A stretch of DNA of 64,000 bases from Dendrobium chrysotoxum (Eukaryota; Streptophyta; Magnoliopsida; Asparagales; Orchidaceae): assembly GCA_019925795.1 (NCBI GenBank), contig CM034300.1:73263021-73327020 (forward strand), written 5' to 3'. A program made the position numbers and the translations under genes. The notes below the pieces were generated by a model. It did not search any database. It saw only the letters and a program-made list of their open reading frames with translations, and was not told the DNA's origin. Shown piece after piece: positions 11,219 through 21,019 of this stretch; the stretch's first letter is position 1, and the number at the start of each line of letters is the position of its first letter.

Positions 11219-12115
11219 GACCTATGTATAGGGAGGGGCCCTGCTGTAGGATAAGGGATGCCACCTATCCGAAGGCAAGGGAAGACCTCCCGTATAGCAA
11301 GAGGGTAGACAGTCAGAAGGGCGGAGGGGAAGGAGTCTCCTTCTCGCAGCAAGGGGCCTTAGGCCTGGACGAGGGATGCCACCCGTTCAGGTCCAGGGGA
11401 AGGCCTTACGTGAAAGAAGAGAGAGGGGAAGGGGGGAAAGGTACAAGGGTTAAGGGCCTAAAGGGGGGTATTTATAGGTGAAAAGGGGAGGTTAGGGAAG
11501 TTAGGGAAGTTGTAAAAAAAAAATAAAAAAAAGGGTGCTGTTAAAAAAAAGAAAAAAAAAATTTTTTTTTTCCGGCAACCGCCAACGGTTCGCCGGCGGT
11601 TGTCGGTCAAACCGGCTGACAAGGGCCGGTCAGCCACGACCGGCAAATAGGCCCTGCCGACAGGCAGGGCGCATGCCCAGGCGCGGGCCGGGCACAGCCC
11701 CAGGCTGGCCGCAGCGCGGGCCAGGCGCAGCCCCAGGCGAGCCAGCGGCGTGCGGCGGGGCTGGCAGCGGGCCCGGGCAGGCAAGAGAACCGCGGCGCGC
11801 GGGAGAAGCGTGCGAGCACGGCAGCGAGGGCCGCGGCATGCGGCGAGGCCGGCAGCGGCCGGGGGGCTGGCAGCGGCGGCGGCTGGGCCGCCCCAGCTCG
11901 TTCCCGGGCCAAATTTTCAGGCCTGGAAAGGTCAAATCGGATGTTTTTTGGGTCCCCGGAAGCATTTTTCGACATTCCGGACTCAATTTTGGCACTTTTA
12001 AAGACATTCGAGACTTCTACAAGCAAGTTTGATTTTATGCAAATATCAAATTGCCCGAAAAAATTCCCCAAAAAATTGTAACACGTATTTTCGGACTCCT
12101 AAGGCTTCAACGTCC
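11219..12115 (-). other. Leader and upstream region of the antisense gene, very GC-rich
   Basis: This holds the antisense 5' leader (11219-11460) and an upstream region with A/T runs (11513-11571), a hairpin (CCGGCAACCGCC / GGCGGTTGTCGG, 11572-11606) and a GC-rich block at about 11640-11900 that includes a 30-35-nt near-repeat (CAGCCCCAGGC). Alanine/arginine-rich frames occur on both strands but resemble nothing and are base-composition artefacts. Confidence 0.5.
11469..11476 (-). promoter_or_regulatory. Putative TATA box of the antisense gene, copy 1
   Basis: Plus-strand TATTTATA reads TATAAATA on the minus strand, in context CACCTATAAATACCCCCC, about 250 nt upstream of the antisense ATG. 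Element B has CCTATAAATACACC at the equivalent place (33949-33956, 270 nt upstream of its ATG), and copy 2 has it at 56477-56484. Confidence 0.65.
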
Positions 12116-12132
12116 AAAAATAGGGGGGCAAC
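12116..12132 (+). other. Polypurine tract of element A, copy 1
   Basis: AAAAATAGGGGGGCAAC directly precedes the 3' LTR start TGATACATCC. The same tract is at 57106-57122 and, inverted, in element B at 33412-33427. Confidence 0.85.
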
Positions 12133-13640
12133 TGATACATCCTCAAAAAATTATCTTAATCGGGCACGAATCTCGAGGCAAAAACAAGTTGGAAGCTTCC
12201 AAAATTAATTTTGGGACCATCCGAACTCTGATTCCAGTAAACTTATAGTCGAACTAAGCGTCTCGGAAATACGAACCCAACGACACCAAATTCAACCCAA
12301 TCCGAGCCCAAATAGGACCAAATCAAGGGTCTGAAGTGCTATTGGAAAATGCAAACCATAATTTGGATTACTAAACGGTCTCCAAATGTGACAAGCTTAT
12401 ATTCGAATCGAGCGTCTCGATGAGACGAATCCAACGAGCCCAAGATCGTCAAATTCTGACAGCATTAAGACCTTCAAATGTCCAACGAATAGTCTACGAT
12501 CAAAGGATTCAAGATCGGCCGTCCATTCAACCACTCTCTAACTACCCTTGATCTTCCACCTATTTACGGGCTATGCTACTCCCAAAAATCTATAAATAGA
12601 GCCCCCTCTCCTCTTGAAAAAGACACCTAATCCTAAGAGAGAAAGAGAGAGCTCTTGCCTCCTTGCTCCTCCTCGACCACCGCCGGACCACCGCTTGACG
12701 CCGTTGCTCCGCCGGACCACCACCTGAGGCTTTGCACTTCGCTGGACCACCACCTGAGGCCCTGCACTTCGTTGGACCACCACCTGAGGCCCTGCTCTTC
12801 GCCGTACCACCACCTGAGGCCCTGCTCTTCGCCGGACCACCACCTGAGGCCCTGCTCTTCGCCGGACCACCACCTGAGGCCCCTGCTCTTCGCCCGACCA
12901 CCACCTGAGGCCCTGCTCTTCGTCGGACCACCACCTGAGGCCCTACACTTCGCCGGACCACCACCTGAGGCCCTGCACTTCGCCGGACCAGCACCTGAGG
13001 CCTTGCACTTCGCCGGACAACCACCTGAGACCCTGCTCTTCGCCAGACAACCACCTGAGGCCCTGCTCTTCGCCGGACCACCACCTGAGGCCCCTGCTCT
13101 TCGACGGACCACCACCTGAGGCTCTGCTCTTCGTCGGACCACCACCTGAGGCTCTGCACTTCACCGGACCACCACCTGAGGCCCTACACTCCACCGGATC
13201 ACCACCTGATGTCCTCAACTCGCCGGACAACCACGTGATGTCCTCAACTCCGCCGGACAACCACGTGACGCTCTGAGTTCTGCCAGACAATCACCTAACG
13301 TCCTCAACTCTGCCCGACAACTACCTAGGGCCCGACATTCTACCAGACCGCCGGGAGACCCCGAAGTTCTGCCAGCGCGACCTTAGGCCTTTAAAAGCCT
13401 CTAACTTCCACCCTACGGGTGATACTTTTAATCTGATCGCTCTTGGAGGCGAGTCAGCCCCCCTGTAATTAACTCAAGTTCTAGTGGAATTGTTTCAACT
13501 GGGCCAAGCCCCGTGGTTATTCCCCTTTTCAGGGTTTTCCACGTAAAAATCTTGTGTTCTCTGTTTGTGAGCTGGATATTCGGGCAACGCTAAGACGTAA
13601 AGTTCAATCTCTATCACCGCGTATATTGTAGCCCGCAACA
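12133..13640 (+). repeat. 3' LTR of Tat element A, copy 1
   Basis: TGATACATCC...CCCGCAACA, followed by the AGTAC target duplication (13641-13645). It has the same organisation as the 5' LTR, with TATAAATA at 12591-12598. It is about 90 bp longer than the 5' LTR because of additional minisatellite units. Confidence 0.93.
12706..13335 (+). repeat. 30-bp minisatellite in the 3' LTR, about 20 units
   Basis: The unit is the same as in the 5' LTR, with roughly sixteen good and four or five decayed units by eye. Open proline-rich frames on both strands are produced by the period and are not genes. Confidence 0.9.
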
Positions 13641-13645
13641 AGTAC

Positions 13646-14240
13646 GATTAGATCTTGGCAGAAGTTTATAGACGATGGCGATGATTGTTGGTGGAGGTTA
13701 TCCACTAGAGTTGTTGATCGTCATAGATAGAAGAAACTGGTGGTAGCCATCGGTGGTGACAAGAACTAGAAAATGTCCTCTCTCAACTCTAGAACGCCCT
13801 CTATATATGTAGAGAACGAGGCTTTCTCTATTTTTATAGGCTTTTTAAGAGGGCCATTTTGATATATTTGGTCAGAATCTAAAGTGCTCTATGATACGCT
13901 CCATATTGATTTCTTGGATCATGAAGACGTTTATTCAGTAATAAAGTGGCTTAATTATCTTGGAATTGTCTGATTTTTGGCACGTTATATTCATCTCATC
14001 AAGTTGCTCGATTTGACTATAAACATATAAAATTTGAAAATCATTTTGTCATTTAATTATAATTTGAAGTTTCTAATCATGCTTTAAATATTTGATTTGA
14101 TCTCATTTAGCCTCGGGTTGGACCACATTGTGTATCATTGTATTCAACTTGTCGATGCATTCATTTCGATTATAAGTTTTCAGAAATCAAAGTTCAAATG
14201 ATCTAGGATTTCAGCGAGTGCACCATCTTTAAAGTACTAT
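13646..14240 (-). repeat. Degenerate Tat-type LTR, minus strand, flanking element A
   Basis: Read on the minus strand, the stretch contains ATAGTCAAATCGAGCAAC near 14012-14033, close to ATAGTCAAATCGAGCGTC of the element A U3, followed by GATGAGATGAATATAACG, a TATA-like GCCTATAAAAATAGAG (about 13826-13841) and a pyrimidine-rich leader. This is the U3-to-leader order of Tat LTRs in this window. Boundaries are uncertain. It is duplicated at 58668-59260. Confidence 0.45.
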
Positions 14241-14547
14241 ATCTTCACATGGCATATATGCATATCTTCAAAGTTTTAGGTATTTAACACGTGCTGATAA
14301 ATATTTGCAAAGTTTTAGGTATTTAACATGTGCTGATAAATATTAGCATAATCTTTTAAATTTTAATCAATTTAAAATCAAAATTAATGTGCACTGAAAT
14401 ATTCATTGCTATATATTGCGAATTTATTTATGTTAAAAATGAATAAAAATCTCACACAAATATAAATAAATTGAGACATGCCCTAAAAGATATTTGATTT
14501 TATATTTAAAAAATCTTGAGAAGGTGAAAAACAAAGGCGGTGACCAC
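14241..14547. other. AT-rich spacer with a short direct repeat
   Basis: No gene. A direct repeat of about 45 nt (AAAGTTTTAGGTATTTAAC then ACGTGCTGATAAATATT) occurs twice at 14269-14343. The right edge (about 14547) is the junction where copy 1 lacks sequence kept in copy 2. Confidence 0.5.
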
Positions 14548-15342
14548 TTTGAATTTCAACAAACTTGTACTCTAACTGAAGTCTTGATGAAATGAATCTA
14601 TCGATGCTGCAAAAGATTCAAACCAATTCCATATGAGCTCAAATCAAGCTCTTAAGTTATGTTTGGAAACTTCTTAATATAAATTGATTGATTGAACAAC
14701 CTACAATCATAGCATGCTCATATTCAAGTCGAGTAACTGACGAGACAAATCTAACAAGCAAGATCACTTGATTTGGACATAATTAAGACATTAAAATATT
14801 TGATAAACAATCCACAGTCAATAAGATCAATTTGGATTGTTCGATGGAGTGCCTTGAATTATGGCCAAATTGACCAAAATGCTCATTTCAAAAAGCTTAT
14901 AAATAGGGCCTAGGGAGGTTCAAGAGTTAAGAGAACTAAATACTTCTCTTGTATTTCCCAACTGTGTCGTAGCCAACGAACACCACCAACAACTGCCACT
15001 GCCATCGTCAAACTTCTTTCAACATATAACTCTATTGTTAGGTTTTTTAATCATCGGCCTACGGACATCAGATTTCTATAATTCCTACAAAGAAACTTCG
15101 ATGATTATTCTCAATCATAAATAATTCCATCTTCTCCAATTGTGAGGAAGTGAAAATTCTCATCTCATATTAAATAGTGTATTTTTATAACTAGGCTAAG
15201 TCTTGTCATCTTTCCACTTCTTGGATTTTCCACATAAAAAAATTCTTGTCTTTGATCAAATTTTTTATGCGTGCTGGATTTTTTTCATTAACTAGGATAT
15301 TAAATAATAATTCTACAGACGCAATTTTTTTAGCATGTAACA
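14548..15342 (+). repeat. Degenerate Tat-type LTR, 5' end missing
   Basis: Matches the right part of 61049-61931. It has the Tat LTR order: U3 words (CAACAAACTTGTACTC; CGAGTAACTGACGAGACAAA), a TATA box in GCTTATAAATAGGGCC near 14900, and a U5 ending AGCATGTAACA. The first 80-90 nt are absent because of the copy 1 deletion. No primer-binding site follows. Confidence 0.55.
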
Positions 15343-15865
15343 GTAGTGATTGATAAATTTTAAAATATAAATGAAATAAAATTAAATCACTACATATTAA
15401 TTGAATTATTGAGAAATAAATAAAAGTCAATACAAAAAGTTTTTCTCCAAGTCTTCTTAAACTAATCAAGCACTAAAATGAAGCGGGCCCCAGCCTGACG
15501 ACCATGCATGTAAATTTTAAGATGCTTTTCACATTCACGAAATAACATATTAAACGAGTTAGGTGAAAGCAACTTTTAGAACGTTAGTCAAATCCAAATT
15601 TTTCTTAATAAAATAAAACGGAGCCACAAGAAACTGCGTTAAAATTTCAATGAATTTTTTTTTTAATTCTTAGTTCATATTTTATGTATTGTAAACTCGC
15701 CTATTTTTTATCTTTTTTTTTTACCATTAGCAAACTGCGTTGACATTGCCTGCCGCCACCCACCATTACCAGTTGGTCATCACAGCCATCGTCGCCATTA
15801 TTGTCATCCTCGCTCGCTGAATGTCACCACCATCTACCTATGGCCACCTCCGCTATCACTACCGC
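15343..15865. other. No gene recognised
   Basis: AT-rich sequence with poly-T runs (15654-15722) and a GC-richer stretch of CCACC/GCC triplets (15745-15850). No convincing reading frame. Duplicated at 61932-62454. Confidence 0.4.
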
Positions 15866-16070
15866 TAGGGGTGTAAGTGAGCCAAGTCTGCTCATGAGCT
15901 AGCTCGAACTCTACTCATTAAAGAGCTCACAAGTTGAGCTTATCAAGTCACTAGCCTAATAATTTTTGAGCGAGCTGAGCACGAACTCGGTAAATGAGTT
16001 CAAGCTCAATAAGAATTAAACGAGCTTAGCTTGATTAGGCTCACACTTGACCCAAGTTGTTTACACTTGA
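15866..16070. mobile_element. Putative short non-autonomous DNA element (GAGCTCG-rich)
   Basis: Starts TAGGGGTGTAAGTGAGCC and ends near GTTTACACTTGA, a possible degenerate inverted terminus. The interior is rich in GAGCTCG, AGCTCGAAC and GAGCTTAGC words. Many plant genomes contain short repeats beginning TAGGGGTGTAAAC with this interior. Similarity is by memory of that pattern only. Duplicated at 62455-62659. Confidence 0.4.
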
Positions 16071-16445
16071 CTCAATAAAAAATCTCCTACATTCTTTTTG
16101 CACTAATCCTACATATTTATAATATCATGTGATAACTCGCTCATACTTCTATGTTTTCATGTAATCATTTAGTCCAATCGGTCCTCCTACACAGTATATG
16201 TGTGGGGTTATATGGTTGTTTTTTAACCTCATGTCTTATGTTTTTAGATTTTTTTTTCTTTTAACATTTTTTACTTTTACAGATGAGGATATATGGCTCA
16301 AATACATATAAACTATAAAAAAAATTGGCCCTAATTTGATCAATATATGGTTTAATTTTCCTGTAAATAATTTGCATTTAATTAATTTTCTTCAAAATAC
16401 TAACAAATTAATTAGGCATAAAATTTATGCTTCTATAAATATTTA
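16071..16445. other. AT-rich stretch upstream of terpene synthase exon 3
   Basis: Probably old intron sequence: poly-T (16247-16273) and no frame resembling terpene synthase exons 1-2. The N-terminal exons, including the usual RRx8W motif, are not visible anywhere in the window. Confidence 0.4.
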
Positions 16446-17066
16446 TTGGTTAAAAGCTATAGAGATGAGAAGAGGTGCTTCAAGCCTTGTGTTTTTCATG
16501 ATATCAAAGAACCTTTAAGCCTCTATGAAGCTTCATTTCTTTCTATGGATGGAGAAGATGAAATAGATAAATCAAAGGAATTTGCTCTGAAACATCTAAA
16601 TGATTGTATGAGATCAAATTCTTGAACAAATCTTGTGCTTGCAAAACACATATCCCTAGCCTTGGAGCTTCCTTTGCATTATAGAATTCAGAAGCTTCAG
16701 GCTCCAATGTTCATCGAGCATGCTCGCAACATGAAAGAGCTTGATGTGGACCCAATCTTGCTTGAATTTGCTCAATTGGACTTCAACATGACTGAAAGCA
16801 CCTACAACAAAGAGCTCAAGGAAATTACAATGTACATATTGTTAGAGATCATAAAAAATTACATTTTTTATTTGATTGAATGAGGATTAATAATTCACAA
16901 GCATATATTTATATATTGTTATAATGTTTTAGGTGGTGGACAAAAATAAGTAATGTAGCCTGTGGTGAGTTAAGTTTTGCAAGGGAATGGCCTGTGGAAA
17001 GCTACTTCTTAGCAGTAGGTGTGGCTATGGAACCTCATTTCTCAACATGCAGAAAAAAATTTGCTA

Positions 17067-17101
17067 GCATATCACTTTAGAAATTAAAAAAAAAAAAAAA
17101 A
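17067..17101. repeat. 35-nt hairpin insertion in terpene synthase exon 4 (copy 1 only)
   Basis: GCATATCACTTT (17067-17078) followed by an A-rich run faces the exon's own AAAGTGATATGC (17101-17112), making a perfect 12-bp inverted repeat. Copy 2 reads straight through (TTGCTAAAGTGATATGC near 63650). The insertion destroys the frame just before DDIYD. Confidence 0.85.
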
Positions 17102-17302
17102 AAGTGATATGCTTCATAAATGTAGTAGATGATATCTATGACATTTACAATTCATTGGACGAGCTATAGCTCTTTACTGATGCTGTTGAGAGGTAAATAC
17201 TAATAATAATAAAATCTAAATTGCAAACAATTTTTCTATGTTCATTGTTTATTGAATAATCTATGTTTTATTTAATTTATTGATCTACTTTTATGTCATA
17301 AG

Positions 17303-17456
17303 TACAACAACAAGCATTTATTCCACAATGCATAATCATTTTTCTACATTATGTCCTACTAAGAGTCAAATTCTCATTTAAATCTAATAAAACAATTATT
17401 TTTAATACTTTCAAATTAAATCATGACATGAATCCTTCTTTGCCATACTTGTAGGA
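17303..17456 (-). mobile_element. Possible RTE/SINE-type 3' end remnant in intron 4
   Basis: ACAACAACAAGCATTTATTC at the left edge resembles the inverted 3' end of plant RTE elements (GGCTTGTTGTTG tails). The right edge reads TCATGACATGAATCCTTC. In copy 2 the tail is longer, with extra CAA/CAATAA units (63859-63882). Weak, by-eye similarity. Confidence 0.3.
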
Positions 17457-17818
17457 AAAAAAGAACCCGAATGAGCTCTCATGACATAATGTTTTGTGCA
17501 TTTGCTTGAGTAAATGAAGAAATATCACACAAACAAAACATGATAAAAAAATAAATATACATATTGGTTTTAATACATCTTCAATTGACAATATAGGTGG
17601 GATTTTACTACAAGCAAATCACTTCCTGAATACATGAAGATATGCCTTTCAGAATTATTCAACACGGTGAATAGCTTAGCATGCAAAATCATTGAAGAGA
17701 AGGGGTTGGATATTCTCCCATATCTTATGAGAGCGGTAAAGTTGTTAAAACTCTTTAAAAAATTCAAATTTCTTTTTCTTGTGAGAATGTTACCTAATGT
17801 GCTTGAAATTTTTTTATT

Positions 17819-17839
17819 TTGTTTCAGTGGTTGGATTTA
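17819..17839. repeat. 5' target-site duplication of the LINE (21 nt, spans a splice acceptor)
   Basis: The 21 nt from 17819 to 17839 are identical to 20999-21019. They contain TTTCAG plus the first 12 nt of exon 6 (TGGTTGGATTTA), so the acceptor and exon start are present on both sides of the LINE. Confidence 0.93.
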
Positions 17840-20800
17840 ACACTGCCGTTGCCAGGTCCCAAGTCCTGGATGAGAAAAGTGGAGGGTTGCGTTAGGTAGT
17901 CGACAGCCAGCGTAAAACTTGTCGAATAACCATGACATGAATCCTTTAATAAATTGTGTTAATGCTAGGGCGTTCCCTGGAAGCGACGCACTGTATGGCC
18001 TGAATACAGTGAAAAGTGTGCAAGGGCCGCTGCATCGGCGCCCGGGTGCAGTGTTAAATAGGCAAGGGTTCCCACATCAAGGACGGATGTGGGCAAAGAA
18101 GCTAGTCCATGATACTAATATTAGGATAGGAATTTGGAATATAGGTTCTCTTACAGGAAGATTAATGGAATTAATAGATATTATGATTCATAGGAAGATA
18201 AATATTTTGTGCATTCAGGAAACTAAATGGGTTGGAGAGAAGGCTAAGGAGATTGATAGTTTAGGATTTAAAGTTTGGTATTCAGGTAAGAGTCGTACTA
18301 GAAATGGTGTAGGCGTGATTATAGATAAGAGTTTGAAGGATAATGTTATAAATATTAATAGAATTGGAGATAGAATTATGGCTTTAAAGATTGTTGTTGA
18401 TGCTAAATTATTAATATTATAAGTGCTTATGCTCCTCAAGTAGGTTTGGATATGTGTTCAAAATTAAAATTTTGGGAAGATTTAGAAGAATTAATTCAAA
18501 AGATACCTCTCGAAGAAAAAATTTTTATTGGAGGAGATTTAAATGGACATGTTGGTAGAGAGGTAAATGATTTTAAAAGCATTCATGGTGGATATGGGTT
18601 TGGAATGACTAATGAAGGTGGTAAGACCATACTAGATTTTTCTTTAGCTTATGATTTTTTAATTGCTAATACCTTATTTAAGAAAAGAGATGAGCATCTC
18701 ATCACTTATAAGAATGGTTATAGTAAAACTCAGATTGATTATTTTCTTATAAGAAAAGTAGATCGTTTTGATTGCAAAGATTGTAAAGTTATTCCGAGTG
18801 AAAGTTTATGTACCCAACATCGCTTATTAGTTTTAGACTTTAAGATGAAAGGACAGAAAATAAAAAATAAAGTAAAGCAATTTTCTAGGATTAGATGGGG
18901 GCATTTAAAGAATAGTAATAAAAATATTTTTGAGAGTAAGATTTTAGATTCTAAGATTTTATTTGTGCATGAGGATGCTAATGTTATGTGGGAAGAAGTG
19001 GCTAGTGATATTAAAAATATTGCTAAAGATGTGTTTGGAGTATCAAAGGGAAAAGCCCCTAATAGTAAAAATAGCTGGTGGTGGAATCCAATTGTGCAAG
19101 AAAAGATAAAAAATAAGAAGATTTGTTATAAAAATTGGTTTAGATGTAAAAATTCTGATAATTGGGAAAGATATAAAGAGGCATGTAAGGATTCTAAGAA
19201 AGCAATATGTGATGCAAAGATCTTAGCTTTTAATGATTTATATAATAGATTAGATACTAAGGAGGGAGAAAGATATATGTATAAGCTAGCCAAATAAAGA
19301 GATAGGAGTAGTAAGGATTTAATTCAAGTGAAGTGTATTAAGGATGAAGATCAAAAAGTACTTTTCTTAGAAGATGATATTCAACAAAGGTGGATGAGAT
19401 ATTTTGATAAACTTTTTAATGAAGATTGTAGGAATACAATTGACTTTAGTGACCTTAGCATCCTAAATGAAAATAAAGATTTCTGTTTTTATCGGCGTAT
19501 TAGTAAAACCAAAGTTAGAGAGGCTTTAAAGAAAATAAAGTGTGGAAAAGCTGTTGGACCTGATGATATCCCAATAGAGATGTGGAAATGCTTAGGAGAT
19601 GAAGGAATTTCTTGGCTAACTAAACTTTTTAATAATATTTTGAAGACTAAAAAGATGCCAGATGCGTGGAGAATGAGTGTATTGATTCCTATTTATAAGA
19701 ATAAAGGTGATGCACAAGATTGTGCGAATTATAGAGGAATTAAGTTAATGTGTCACACTTTAAAACTATGGGAGCGAGTTATGGAGCGTAGGCTGCGGCG
19801 TGATACTAATGTTTCTCAAAATCAATTTGGATTCATGCCTGGTAGGTCTACTATGGAAGCCATAAATTTATTGAGAGGTTTGATGGAGAAATATAGGGAG
19901 AATAAGGAGGATCTACATATGATATTTATTGATTTAGAGAAAGCATATGATAAAGTTCCAAGAGAAGTGCTATGGAGAGTTCTTGAAAAGAAAGGAGTTA
20001 ATAATGCTTATATTCAAATCATTAAAGATATGTATGAAGGAGCTACTACTTGTGTTCAAACACAAGGTGGTTTGACCAAGTATTTCCCTATTTCGGTTGG
20101 ATTACATCAAGGATCAGCTTTAAGCCCATATCTTTTCGCGTTAGTCATGGATGTTCTCACTAGACATTTACAAGAGGATGTACCCTGGTGTATGCTTTTT
20201 GCTGATGATATTCTTCTTGTTGACAAGACTAAAGAGGGAGTTGAAGGTAAACTTGAAGTCTGGAGATCAACCTTAGAGTCTAAAGGTTTTCGCTTGAGTA
20301 GATCTAAAACTGAATATATGGAGTGTAATTTTAGCAGTAATAGACCTAGTGAGGGGATTGTGACTTTGGGCGATCAAGTCATTAATAAGAGTACACGTTT
20401 TAGATATCTTGGATCTATTGTTCAGAGTGATGGTGAAATAGATGGGGATGTTATCAGTAGAATTCAAGTTGGATGGTTGAAGTGGAGGAATGCATCGGGC
20501 TTGTTGTGTGATAGAAAAGTCCCCCTTAAACTTAAGGGAAAATTCTATAAGATGGTGGTGAGACCTGCAATGCTTTATGGTGCAGAATGTTGGCCATTAA
20601 AAGAGAAGCATAATACTAAGTTATGTGTTGCGGAGATGAGGATGCTTAGGTGGATGAGTGGATTTACTCTTAGAGACAGGATACGAAATGAGCATATACG
20701 TGAAAAGGTTGGAGTAGCTCCAGTGGAGGATAAGATTAGAGAGAGTCGCCTTAGATGGTTTGGTCACATAAAACGGCGGCCTTCCGATGACCCAGTTAGG

Positions 20801-20998
20801 AAAGTAGAGGTATTAGATTTGACTTATGTTAAGAAAGGTAGAGGTAGACCTAAAAAGACTTGGTTAGAAAATATTAGAAATGATCTTTCTCTATTAGATT
20901 TAAACGAGAATTTGACTTTGAACCGGACACAATGGAGAAAAAGGATTCATGTTGCCGACCCCACGTAGTGGGACAAAGGCTTGTTATTGTTGTTGTTG
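17840..20998 (+). mobile_element. RTE-clade non-LTR retrotransposon (LINE), near full length
   Basis: It inserts between two 21-nt target duplications. The 5' region (GGGTTGCGTTAGG...GACAGCCAGCGTAAAAC) is typical of plant RTE elements, and the 3' end is GGGACAAAGGCTTG followed by TTG repeats rather than poly-A. One ORF carries an AP-type endonuclease and a reverse transcriptase. Only one frameshift and one stop break it, so it looks younger than the surrounding LTR elements. Whether copy 2 of the duplicon has it is unknown, as the position is beyond the window. Confidence 0.92.
17919..20968 (+). pseudogene. RTE ORF: endonuclease-reverse transcriptase, one frameshift and one stop
   Basis: The endonuclease (NIGSLTGRLMELIDIM, CIQETKWVG, GGDLNGHVG, TQIDYFLI, TQHRLLVLDF) spans about 18115-18850. 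The reverse transcriptase (KAVGPDDIPIEMWK, NYRGIKL, FIDLEKAYDKVPRE, GLHQGSALSPYLFALVMD, FADDILLVD with catalytic DD at about 20203) spans 19500-20360. A C-terminal region of the usual RTE kind (LRWFGHIKRRP, KGRGRPKKTW) ends at 20968. Breaks are the loss of one A near 18413 (frame resumes at 18446) and a TAA at 19295-19297 where CAA is expected. The enzyme would nick target DNA and prime reverse transcription there. Confidence 0.92.
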
Positions 20999-21019
20999 TT
21001 GTTTCAGTGGTTGGATTTA
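20999..21019. repeat. 3' target-site duplication of the LINE
   Basis: Identical to 17819-17839. It restores TTTCAG and the start of exon 6 behind the TTG-repeat tail, so the downstream acceptor is still a plausible splice site. Confidence 0.93.

Larger units (their letters stand above)
1742..13640 (+). mobile_element. Ty3/gypsy Tat-type LTR retrotransposon, element A copy 1
   Basis: Complete in structure: 5' LTR 1742-3159, primer-binding site from 3160, gag-pol 3212-8640, convergent antisense gene 9487-11218 (minus), polypurine tract 12116-12132 and 3' LTR 12133-13640, with a 5-bp target duplication. Pol order is protease, reverse transcriptase, RNase H, a second archaeal-like RNase H, then integrase. 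The second RNase H with no chromodomain places it in the plant Tat lineage. The coding region has many stops and frameshifts, several shared with copy 2, so it was already defective before the segmental duplication. Length is about 11.9 kb. Confidence 0.92.
1..17430. repeat. Segmental duplication, copy 1 (direct orientation)
   Basis: This stretch matches 45394-64000 almost line by line in the same orientation. Position 1 pairs with 45394, the left LTR starts 1742 and 47137 pair, and position 17430 pairs with the last base of the window. The match includes the left flank, Tat element A, degenerate LTRs and the 5' exons of a terpene synthase pseudogene. Visible differences are scattered substitutions, minisatellite copy number, a 35-nt hairpin insertion present only here (17067-17101), and about 1.57 kb missing here at about 14548. 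Because both ends run off the window, the true ends of the duplicon are not visible; the spacing is 45393 bp. Confidence 0.95.

Noticed and set aside
11535..12071. Alanine/arginine/glycine-rich frames on both strands (and 56528-57061)
   Set aside because: High GC leaves all frames open; indels between the two copies do not respect any frame.
18215..18439. Minus-strand frame inside the LINE
   Set aside because: Shadow of the endonuclease coding strand.
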